Below are positions 52,501-64,000 of a stretch of DNA of 64,000 nucleotides, piece after piece (the stretch's first letter is position 1; every line of letters begins with the position of its first letter). Source of the stretch: Rotaria macrura (taxonomy: Eukaryota > Rotifera > Eurotatoria > Philodinida > Philodinidae). The position numbers were made by a program, and so were the translations under genes. A model generated the notes under the pieces. That model saw nothing but the letters and a program-made list of their open reading frames with translations, searched no databases and was not told where the DNA came from. The stretch covers positions 62,001 to 126,000 of the forward strand of contig OENT01000293.1 of the NCBI GenBank assembly GCA_900239685.1, written 5' to 3'.

Positions 52501-55500
52501 TACGTCATCATCTTCATCCGGTAATGTTAAATGTTTTGGCGTACGAACACATCCACTAAATATGTGAAGAAAAAACAAACAAGGCTTTATTTTGAAATAC
52601 GACAATCGAATGCTAACCGATCAGGAATAAAAAATCGATATTGAACAAGTATTGAAAATATAAACAAAACAACACCTTGTATAAATAACGAAAGAAGATT
52701 TCTGCCAACAATATTGAATTGAAATGGGGACAGTGGAACATAATTAGGAACTAAAAGTAAATATGCAATGAAAATAAACAATAATTATCATCGAACTTGG
52801 CAAAATAAGTAGCCAATACTAACTGTATTTAAGACTTATTACATTTGTTGTATGAGTTTTACTCAGATCAAATAAACCTCGACCGAGACAGTAGTGTGGA
52901 AAAATTAAAAATAGTTTTGTTAGTACGGCATTAACTTTCTTGAGATCGCTTTCGTCCTGAAAATTTTCTAAAGTTATTGTTGATATTGTTGTCATTAAGC
53001 CGATAAATATGTTTATAGATGATATAACAACAAAACCAGTTGATGGCGTACGAAATAAATAATTTATCGGATACATCAATGGTATTATGGCAAAGCCGTA
53101 TAAAAATAATAGTAAAAAAAGGCAAAGAAAATTCATTTTATATACGTATGCTTCAACCCCAAAACTGAGAAATATTATTAAACAGCATGCTATCGATACA
53201 CAATAATTCATTAGATCCCAAAGAAAATTTGCTGACCAATAGGTTACACCTAAATACAACAAGAGTGTACCATAATTTTCTTTTCATTTTCATTTTCATT
53301 ATCAATTACCTTTAACACCGCTAACAAATTGTAGATGTTTAGATGTAGTTGCATTTTCATCGATAAGAAAGACGAGGAAACTTGCAGGTATAAATGCTAA
53401 TGCAAATATAACGCATATAGCTGTAAAAAGTTCAAGAGCAATACGACTTTGTAAGTCGCTATCAATCTGAATATCTGTCTGTGGTAATGGATGATTCATA
53501 GATGTAATACCATAATCGTCGATGGGTAGAGAAGAATTTTTTTCTAGAAGTATGCCACGTAATAATGCATTATTAAATATATTTAGAAATGAAACACTTG
53601 ACGGCCACCCTTTATTGTTGTACCAGACCTTAATGTGAATAGTTATGATTTAGAAACATACGTATTGATGTCTTAATTTCAAAATGTTTCCTATGTATCA
53701 ATATGGATATTTAAAACAAAAGGTTGATCCTGAATCAAATGTCTTTTTACACTTTACTTTACTATACTGGATTTCGGCACTTTTGAATGATAAATGTCTT
53801 ATTGAAAAATTTTGATTACGTAGTCAAAACTGAAATAGTTCAATTACTATGTGCTGTCTCACTGTAGTTGTACGACGAGACACGGTAAGAATTCGACGAT
53901 AATATTTTAGTAAGATACGAGTTTAAAATCTTTTAAATTTAAGTGCTTATTAGGACTAACTTTCTTTCACAGATCAATATGGATCGATTTCAAATCATAG
54001 GTATCTTTGATGATCTCGATATCAGTGTAAAACTGTTCGTTTTCATATTTTTAAAAATTTCTCATAAAATTACACTCTACCATCAATTCAAATAAACCTG
54101 ACTGTGAAGTCATATTTCTTAGTCATATATTCCATTCTTATTTTATCTTTTAGATGGTGAAAAAATCTTAGTTGATCTTTATAAGAAAAACAATGGGTTA
54201 TGCAGATCTCGTAATTAGTGCAGTTCGTTTAGCTAAGGTCTGCTCTGTTCACTTGTTAGTGTAGAAAATTGATTGGTCATCAAATATTGTTCCTGAAAAC
54301 TAGACGAATTACTATTATATGAAATGATCATATATTTTTCTTGTTTATTGCTAGGCATATTTACAATGGCTATTACTAACTAACATAATCACTTCTTACG
54401 GTTACACTCCTTATCATGCATTTCATGATACTTGTGCAGTGGAAGACGACAAAATATTGATCAGTCAAATAGATTTAACAATCAAAGATGATCTAGTCAT
54501 CAAGAATAGCTACATCAAATAATAACTTTCTTTATTTGATATAAACACTCATATGTGTGTCTCTGTTATAATTGCATGATTTTTGTTTCTTATCATTGTG
54601 TAAAAGGTAGTTGACATTTAATGAAACAATTTTTTCCATTGTACATAGTCAGACTTCGTCATTGTAATTCAAGTCTACAAAGACGGATAGACGAATTTAG
54701 AAAGGCTTTCGTGTGATGAAAACTAGCAGAGGTCGAATTCGATAATTAATTCAAGTGTGATATCATCATGGACTCATTTGTGTTATGTCATTTGACTACA
54801 AGAACTTACCGAAACCTGTGGTGGATTTATTCGAAAGAGAGAAACAATTTTAGAAGCATTGATCGTTGACATTGATTGGTTAAGTTGATTAAGTGCATTT
54901 GTAATTGCATTTATCAATGTTTCATTTAAAACACCAATAGTGTTAAAACTATTCTTTGTTAAAAATTCGAAACCACCAAAACGTTTCATCAAGTATTGTT
55001 TGCGAAATTCTGTTTTTATTATCCTAAATAGAAAAAAAAATTAATTACATTTGTTAAAAGAATCAAATTTTTCTCTCGTTTCGTTTTCTAAAGTAACATA
55101 CCAATCACTAATATTATAGCCAAATAAACGATATAAAGTGTCTTGTGTTTCTGTCATATCAAAACTTGAAGGTGGACCGCCAGCACCTACTGGACATGTT
55201 TGCATTTTTTCCCAACAATCACATGCCGGTGATATACGTGTCTGATTGTAATTAACATTGTCTAATGCATTAATGATATCCGCACTTGCCGACACGTCAA
55301 CATAACCCGCACTGGACGAATCACAAGGATATAAGTGTTTATTTAGCATCGTTGACTGCATACATCGTGTGCCTAACGATGGTGATCGAGTAAATGTTTC
55401 ATGAGCGGATTTTGATATTGATGAACTTTTATTAATTGATAGTGATTGAAACATAAAATTTGGATGACCCCAATACCATGGATGAAGAATAAGAGGTGGT

Positions 55501-58500
55501 GGATCGGTCTGATTCGGTGTTACTCTCGTAACTAACATTGCAAGTAAAACGAATACAATCGGAAGAAGAATTTCAGCGATTAATGCTTTAATATTGCGCT
55601 TGGTTCGATGAAATCGTTTTATGAGTAGTCCACATACTTGCGTTGCTATGTAAGATATGCCAGTATAGCGTTCTTCAGCATATGAACTCCATTCATCTAA
55701 AAACAATAATTATTCAATATCTACTGATCTATTTCTCTTGTCTAATGAGATAAATAAGGATAAATTTAGCCTACTCAAAGTAATTCCTACGATAGATACA
55801 TATGTTAAAGTAATGATTGAATCATAGAAAATATCTTATCTATTCGAAGGAAAAAAAGAAATAAGAATTATGTTTTTATTCATACCACTCAGACGTGTTT
55901 CAAATTGTCGTGGATCATCATCAGTGCTATCTTCTTCAACAACTTCATCGGTGGTGTTTTCTTCTTTGGTTTGTTTATTTCCAAAGCATCTTTTCACATA
56001 AGTTTTTATTCGTTTCCAACGGGATAAACGTTCATAATCTTCTGGTCGTTTCTTTTCATCAGCAACACGCAGAAATACTTGTTCAAGACTACTATTTGAT
56101 AAGCCATAACTTTTAATATGATATAAATTTTTATTTTCATCAAGATCAGCAAGCATTTTTGGAAATATTTTTGTATGTTCAGCATTATCTAATATGACAT
56201 ATGTTATTTGATCACCATGTTCTTCTTTTATACGTATATCAGACATATAAGATTTCAAAAATTCTGTTAATCTTTCAAAACGCTTCGAAGAATTTTCATT
56301 AGCATTAAATATATTCAATTCTATATTGACTGAATTGACCGTATTATCGCTTGAATTCTAAAACAGAAAAGATGATAAGCATGCTTCGTTTCTTTTTCAC
56401 TGATAATGTATATGTTTTGTGCGCATAAGTAAATGAATGACTAAGCTTTTTGTGTTATATTCTATTTTTCTTTTAGAAATTATGAAATGTTCATGGTATT
56501 GTCGTACTCAAAAGATTATACTTCAACAGACTGAACTCGACTCATCTTTACCCACGTTCTTAGATAAAATAGAAGCTAGGTCGGAAATTAAACCAGACTA
56601 ATGATATGAAACTGATCATAGCCAACGAAGGAACATATATGTTAAAGTCTTGCGAGGGAATGAATTTCTTTACCCTACCCCTACCCTAAGATAGCCATAC
56701 CCTAGGGTAGGGTAGGGCTACAGGATGTATATTATGGGTCTCTCGAACGCCTCCTCAACGTCATCATGACTGTAGTATGATATTGAACCAAATCTGAATA
56801 ATTTATCATGCTACATCAATTGAGTTTGTACTCAAACGAAATCATTTTTTTTTGGCTTTGCAACAGTCATTCTTCTACTCCTTTATATGATCATATATAA
56901 AATGAGAAAAAAACAATAATTACTGTTTGCTGTAGTTTTCTAAGTTCCTTCTCATCTGATATTGATCTCAATTCAACAATCAAATTGTAACCTTCACCAT
57001 ATTTATGTTTTAAATGCATTGTTGTACCAACACATTGTAATTCACCGGATGAAATTATTGCTAAACGATCACTCAATAAATCAGCCTCGTCAAGATGATG
57101 AGTCGATAATACGATTGTTCGACCGGGTTTATATTTAAGTATTAAATCCCATATGGCACGTCGTGCAAACGGATCAACACCTAAACACAAGGCATAGTAC
57201 ATGGAATGATATCTGGATGAGAACTATTCTATTATTGACATTCGGACAATTACTCTTGATTTTTTCATTTAGAAAGAAAAAGTCATCATTGAAAGTGAAC
57301 TAATTTATCATGACAAAACAACGACGATATGTTTTCTATAGTAAAAATAAATCTCTTCATTTTTCAATACGAAACATAGTTATTTACTGAGATTTAAAAA
57401 AAATTATGAATTCAACGACTTTCTATTGAAACATCACAATAACATGATTTCTTTATGGTGAAAAATCAATTCATAAGTATAATTCAAGTATTCGTGATTC
57501 GTGAAATCTGGAATGATCTGTATTTCTTGAAAGAAATCTGTTTAACAATATTTGAATGTTTATTATTAATTGACCGTACATGATTTCTAATGAAGATTTT
57601 TTTACAATTAATTTTGAAGTCGCTCGTACCTGCACGTTTCCTTTTGCTGTTTAAGTTTACATTTGAAAAAAAATTAAATTTCTCTCCCTAATACAAGACT
57701 TGATATATTCAATAGTCAATCATCAATATATTTTAGTTGAAATTTTTTTCATGAAATCGAAAAATAACTCTGACAAAATTGGACGCATTATTCATACTCT
57801 AAGTTCAAGCACTCAGAATCATAAAGAGGTACACGCATACATAATGTGAAATAGTAGATTATGTTTTTCTGAAAATGACATGAACTAGCCATTTGTTCTT
57901 TTTCTGGTTTTATACATACATGCATAATCGGATAAACATATGAACGCCACATCATCGTTTAAGAAGATGTGTAGTTTAATTTCTATCAGTAACTAACTGT
58001 TCAGGACATATCTAATGTTCGATTTCTTAACTCATATTTTATAGTTAATCTTGTAATTTATCTGCAAAGTTTATTCTTATTGAATAACGAAAAAAAATTC
58101 GTTACTGTAAATTTACGACTTGATCATAGTGTACGCACTCCAATGAATATACGACTGATAAGTAAAAGTAAACATGACCTCCTAAATCCCATTCAATAAA
58201 AAAGCTAATGAATACACGAATTAATCCATCGATATCAAAATTTATCTGTCATATATGTGTCTATATATGAAAATTTCATTAGACATATCTGGAGAAAATC
58301 TGATATACTCTATACACTCGATTAGTAGCTGTGGGTTTCGCGAAAGTGTATGGTGCTCAAAAATTTTATTTACTAGCTTCTGTATATGTAGATTTTCAAC
58401 TAAAAAAAACTAACGACGAAGTCTATTTTGATATTCAAACATTAGTTCAAGTCTCAAGATACTAGACTAAATAATGATAATCAACATGAGTTTTCTAATA

Positions 58501-61500
58501 CCTCGACAAGTTCTTCGTAAGATTTATTTGTTAGTTGATAAAAAAATCTCTGGTTGAGTTTCAATTTATGCAAATCTATACCTGCTGTGGGTTCATCTAG
58601 AATCACTGTTGTTGAATTTCCAATAAATGCAATAGCAATCGAAAGTTTTCTCTTCATGCCTCCTGATAATTGACTTGAATAATTGTTTGATTTATTTTCT
58701 ATTCCTAAATCTACAAGCATTTTTTTCGTTTCATCTTCAATTAATTCTTCTGGTGCATCTTTCAATCTAAACACGTAATAATATAATTCAATTCACAAAA
58801 AAACATACAAAAATGTATTAACAACGTACGCTGAAAAAAATTCTAGATGTTCTTTAACTGTCAAACGATCAAATAATATATTATGTTGTGGTGCAAATCC
58901 TAATCGCTTTCGAATAACTTTAATATCAGTTAATATATTATAACCATCAATATACGCTGTACCACTCGACGGTGGAATTAAGCCAGTTAATATGGACCAC
59001 GTTGTACTTTTACCTGCACCATTACGTCCAAGAAATGCTGTTATCATATTACGATAGAATTTAACAGATAAATTCTTTAATGCCACTTTATTTCGATAAT
59101 ATTTTGATATATTCTTTATTTCAACACCGATTTCTGCTCCATGAATAATATCATCATCATTTTCAGCTAAAACGTTAATCGAAGTTCAATTTCATTTTAT
59201 TTTCTCATAAGCTAACTCAATTTTCTCACTTTTCGTATTGGTATCGGCTTGACCGTTCTTTATTTCTAGAGCATGTTGTTGAGTCTTTTTTGTATCATAG
59301 CCAAGCCAATATGTTTTCGTAAATGGATAATACCAACGTTGAGGAATACCATATTCACCTAATAGAAAATTTTAATTGAATTTAGTAAGAATAAAAAAAC
59401 ATTTTTTGTTTTTCTTTCTGTTACCAGGAAATACATTTTCAATATAAGTAGTTAATATCATATAAATAATCGAATCCGAAAGCATCATAATCAAACAATA
59501 AAGAAACGTAAAATTATCATTAGGTTTTGCACCTTTATTTATGTTGCTCCATTGAATGCCTTGTGCCATACCTTCGAATCGAGCTATATAATCGCAACCA
59601 AGCCCAAAAGCAACAGTTGATGATAGACACTAGAAATGAAAAATACAGATCCGTATTTGATGTTCGACATTGTTTTCTTTTTCTTTCGGTTTTCAAGTCT
59701 TACAGCAATCACTTTATGCCATCTTAGTATTTGACTATCATAGTTAATTAGAAGTGTATAAGGTAGATAAAGAAGGAAATAAATTATTCCAGCACCTGAA
59801 TTAATCGAACAAAAATATCGTTTTCACAAAATTTATAACAAAATAATTACATACCACAGGCAGCTAAGTTAGCTCGATTAAATAGAGCACTTATAAGAAA
59901 ACATTGATTGATGGTTGCAAATGTATAACAAACGAAGAAAAGAAAAAGTACTACAAAACTGGAAAATTGAGTAATCTTTCCGAACTGAAAATAAATAAGA
60001 ATAATATAAGTATGACTTCAGTAATATGACTAGTTTTAAACTTATTCGAACGAGCATTATTAACGTACGATAGAAAGTTTTCCTTTTTGGGATTAGAAAA
60101 ATTCTTATTAAAATACTTGTCGAATTTATCGAACTGATAACTATCAAGTGAGTAAACAGTTTAATTGAAAGTTGAGTTTCTTACGACTAAGGCATAGTTT
60201 TAAAGTTTCAAATAATAGTAACAGATTTTTTTTCGATCTGCACAGCAACAATTGTATAAATCAAAGGTCTCTGTATATGCTGGGAAAATACTATTCCATA
60301 TACATTAGAATATTGAGTACACTATATAATACCAAAACGATATCAATATATCTATATATATAGATAAACGCCAGAGTTAATTCTAAAATCCAGTGGCATT
60401 TAAAAGGCAACTAGTTCACATTAAAATATACAATCATAAAGTTGTTATTGATATGATAAATAACGTTTTATTCAACAGATAAGGTTAAAACAGAGAAATC
60501 AACATTCAAGAAAAACATAAGGGTGTAGTTGTGGGTGTGGGATATCTTTTTCATTGACCACGCTCACAAAAAACATTAAACAACTTGACTAATTTAAGTG
60601 GTATCTGAGCATATCAACGTTGCTTACTTCTTCTGCTAGATTTCATAGCTCTAAAGTTGTCCGATACATAAATGATATTCAGGGAGAATTTCAAATAGAT
60701 TATCATATTTTACAATTCGTAATTTTTTCTTTTGCATAGAAATCTAGTACAGAATATAGAACATCGTCCTAGAAAGAAATTACCGTACCATCAAAAATTA
60801 CATCAATGCTTACTTTCATTTGACATTAGAGACACAAGCATAAAACACAAATATTATCTATTTTCAGTCTGTTGTAGTTTGAAATAAACTTTATTTGGAT
60901 GATTATTCGAATATTGTAGAAAACAAAAGATAAAATGAAAGACGAATGATATTGAACAATCTCACAATGTTGATGTTCATATTTCAGAAATTAACTATTC
61001 ATTCATACAATAGAATTTTGAGTTATTTCAATAGATTTGGTCAATTTATTTCCTATTTAGAATTGTTCAATAAAAAAATAAAATTGAACTAAAAATTTTA
61101 TCGTAACACACGTAAGAAATAAGGAAAGTATACATAGTAAACGTCATGAAATTTATCGATGCTTGATAGTTATCTATTTTGTTTTCTGGTTAAACATTAA
61201 TGCTCGTCTTCCATTAGTTTAGAACGTTCATTGTGAATGATCTATTACAATAGTTGTACATAGTCTTCAATTTAAAGTGTGATACAGGTAAAAGAATGTT
61301 TCTATGCCGGATGATATTAATAAATTCTCATATTATCAGTAATGAATCAATAGATTTGCTTTCCGAAACCTATTGGGTACTTTTACACCGATACTAATCA
61401 TTCATTCGAAACAAAAGATTTATTTACCTTCAAAATAATGACAAGTAATGTAGCTGTTATTATCATAACAACACTACACAAAACAAACCATGTAAACCAA

Positions 61501-63600
61501 TGAACGGAATCCTTCAGACCCATGATTCTCATGATTTCTTTTAATCGTCTAGGTATAATTTGTACGTTAAAATAAATAATATTCGAGCTTGTGATTTTCT
61601 TACTTTTCTTTTTCATAAACAATATCTTTGACATTCATCGATACAGTAAATATCCAACTTAATACCATAAGTAATGGTAGCATTTGTCGGATAGAATTTA
61701 CAAATCTAAATAAAAATGATTTGTTTATTTATTACATCAAAATCTATTTATTTACCGATCATTAATCCAGCACGGATACGGCATTTGTTGAGTTTCTATA
61801 CCATAGGATACTTGTGACTCGGTTTGTTTATTTATAATAGCACGATCGAGAGCATTTTGTAAATAAATGAAAGTAAATGAATGATATTTGGTTGATGATG
61901 GTGCTGCAAACCGTGGCGCATAATTGAAATATCTATATTTAAATACAACAGGTTTTTAACTGATGTTTGTTTTTCTTTTATCGTCACTTCTTATTTGTTT
62001 GATATTCGAAGTGAAATTTTTCGAATCACTGTCAAATACAATTCATCGTTTTATTTGTTGAAATATTGTTGTTTTTTTCAACATATTTCTAAGGTATATT
62101 TATAAAAAAAATTTAAATTACAAAGAAAGCTATGAATGCCGATAAGTATCCTTGCATGTAATATCAAGTCCTCTGATTTATCTATCGTCTTAGATGTAAA
62201 ATATGAAAAACTATTCAAATTGAAGATTACTATTTCATACTGATTTTGACTATGTAATTGTATTCTTTTGATATTGAAATTATTACGGAACAAAATCAGT
62301 CTGAATAAATTTACATTCAAAAGACATCATCACTACATCTATCTTTGCAACATTTAATTATAATTGTTCTCTAAAAATAATAGCATGCCTTGTGTTTTTT
62401 TAATGTAGTACAAACTGATGTCTTGAAATGTATAGGCAACGACATGTCAATGTGAGAATTTCTCTTCGAACAACATGATTAATACTTGGGTAACATGATT
62501 ACCGACTTCCTCGCGATGTTACTTAATTTTCTAAATCGTCTCGCAAAATCTCAATAGTTCATTCTTTTCAATTATCTCTCTGAATCCTAGCAGCTCTTTG
62601 CAGAACATTTTCTTACAAAAAAAACAGCTAGTGATACTTTCAAGTTTGATCTCACAGGTACTGAATTAATTAAATACACTTTTCCTGAAAATCTACCGTC
62701 TGAATATGTCAAAACCGATCGTGCTTGAATTTTCGTAAATCAACCATGTTTACACGGCGATGAATGAATCGAAAATGATTTTGTTTTCTTTCAATTTTCT
62801 AATGAATGCGAACTTACCGATCTTCTGTTTGAAATGTATTATCAACAGCCTTCAATGTCATTCTTATTTTATATTTTACATGCTTTGGTAAACTATAATT
62901 ATTGGTAATTTCATCAAGAAATACCACTCCAGCTAGAAATGTATCTGTTGATGATTGATTTTGACCTTGATCTACCATAGCTGATTCACTTTCCACAGGA
63001 ACAAATCGATTTAGTTCCGTACACGCTATGAATTCAGTCAGAATTGTAAACAATGATACCGGTGTTGTATAAGAATATAATTGTTGACAAAAATTCGATG
63101 AATTCACTGATGCATTACATATCGGTGTGAATGTATCATATACTTTTTGAATAGTTATTTCTAGTTGACGAAATAATTTGATTAACTCCTCTAATGACTC
63201 AAATGTTTCATTAACTTGTTTAATTAAACTATCATAGAGTACATTTGATGGATAGTAATAAATTTTTCCATAGAGCAATGGACGTATAACATAGCTGATT
63301 GTTTTGAGCTTGGTATTCGAATTAAATACTTGATCAAATACAACACAACGACATGAGCGATTAACGAGAATAACTTGTTTTATACTACCAGAACCAATTT
63401 GATACGATTGATTACACATATCGGACGCCGAATAGCTAAGTAAAACCGATGCCAATTCATTCCAATCAATGCCAAGTCCTGACCCAGCAGATGACGAGTC
63501 TGTTGATGTACTAGTGTTATCCGATGTCGTTTTACTAGTAGACGGAGTTGGTTCGAAAAAACTTGAAAGATCGTTACGTCCACCACACAAAGTTGTTAAA
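49540..63600 (-). CDS. ABCA1-like full ABC lipid transporter (N-terminus beyond window)
   Basis: Membrane lipid exporter of the ABCA subfamily. Twenty-five exons join in frame to about 1950 aa, from 63600-62818 to 49556-49540. The order is: large extracellular domain (Cys- and N-glycosite-rich); TMD1 (exons 61932-61756, 61705-61604, 61548-61428, 59984-59855, 59795-59704, 59629-59425); NBD1 (59166-58830 Walker [11 protein letters not shown]; 58766-58582 signature [10 protein letters not shown] and LDEPTAG; 57180-56924 STHHLDEAD); linker (56357-55886); second extracellular domain (55696-55102, 55023-54810) with [10 protein letters not shown] and [12 protein letters not shown]2 (53628-53310, 53249-52824, 52750-52618); NBD2 (52359-52142 [16 protein letters not shown]; 50507-50370 [12 protein letters not shown]; 50318-50186 EPTTGMD and TSHSMEECE; 50130-50067; 50005-49632). 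[20 protein letters not shown] and NISDW favour the ABCA1/A4/A7 group. The first transmembrane helix and N-terminus are not in the window. Five introns are 0.9-1.5 kb. Confidence 0.93.
56671..56720. repeat. CCCTA/TAGGG repeat hairpin in an ABCA intron
   Basis: CCCTACCCCTACCCTAAG is followed a few bases later by CCCTAGGGTAGGGTAGGG, forming an inverted, telomere-like pentamer repeat. It lies in the 566 nt intron between 56923 and 56358. Confidence 0.6.
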
Positions 63601-64000
63601 CTGAAATAGATTAAAACAAAAACATCGTTTTCTTTTATGTTTTCATACAAAATGTTTTCTTTGAGATTCAACCAAATAGGTAAATCGATTCCATGAATGA
63701 GACTTATTTCAAATACGACACTTGTCTAGTAGATTTCACTGACTAATTAATCGTTGAATTTTAATCTTACGAATCGATTGTATACATAATTACGCTAAGA
63801 AAATGATGATAATAAGAATACTAACATCGTTTTGTAACACAGCTCATGACATTCTCGTGTCAAAGCATATCAATCTGTCAGTCAGTTTTAACGACACGGA
63901 TATTTGCCTAAGGTGTTATTTTAGGTTTCTTCTTACGTCTGAATCAAATCAGAACGAAGAAGAAAAGCCTCTTTCTGTATCAAAAATTCAAATATTTAAA
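63601..64000 (-). other. Upstream part of ABCA gene, probably intron
   Basis: The first visible ABCA exon begins after a TCTATTTCAG acceptor at 63601. The frame happens to stay open upstream to about 63710 but lacks an ATG and the expected first transmembrane helix. The true first exon(s) probably lie beyond the window edge. Confidence 0.5.

Noticed and set aside
60530-60541. Telomere or telomeric scar (two TGTGGG units)
   Set aside because: Only two units inside an ABCA intron; too short to claim.
1-64000. CRISPR array, prophage or bacterial operon
   Set aside because: No regularly spaced repeats, no prokaryotic genes and spliceosomal introns throughout.

Overview
The window is animal nuclear DNA. 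It is very AT-rich, its genes are split by canonical GT-AG introns, and it has no operons or bacterial signals. A bdelloid rotifer (or close spiralian relative) fits best. The reasons are the codon bias (TCA, CCA, ACA, CGA, GGT), the many 55-80 nt introns, bare 3' splice acceptors just upstream of several start codons (as expected for spliced-leader trans-splicing, known in rotifers), and the gene families present. The organism call is an inference; no rRNA or mitochondrial marker is present. All exon models were read by eye from splice sites, and in each finished model the exon lengths sum to an intact frame.

Layout. 1-5456: no gene seen. 5457-14748: two tandem minus-strand glutamine synthetase genes (copy A 365 aa with an altered C-terminus and large introns; copy B 381 aa, compact), separated by 4.6 kb of apparently empty DNA. 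16346-26911: two tandem minus-strand genes for secreted proteins with a WAP-like cysteine module followed by 8 and 10 sushi/CCP domains. 27286-28261: a minus-strand gene with the C-terminal domain of speriolin (SPATC1/SPATC1L), a centriole/sperm-neck family. 29.5-29.8 kb: a fossil LINE tail. 31958-37346: Tousled-like kinase, complete. 38663-40770: anamorsin/CIAPIN1, complete. 42-45.4 kb: a decayed GH18 chitinase with a CBM14-like remnant. 46661-46930: a near-perfect palindromic MITE with TA target duplication, lying inside an otherwise open frame. 47795-48673: a small four-exon gene for a putative secreted peptide precursor with an amidation/tribasic cleavage motif. 49540-63600: most of an ABCA1-like lipid transporter (25 exons; N-terminus beyond the window).

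The genes do not form a pathway; this is an ordinary animal gene neighbourhood with two tandem duplications. The points most worth a second look are the patchwork identity between the glutamine synthetase copies, the candidate peptide precursor, the palindromic MITE, the WAP-sushi tandem pair, and the speriolin homologue, which would be notable if the host is an all-female bdelloid.
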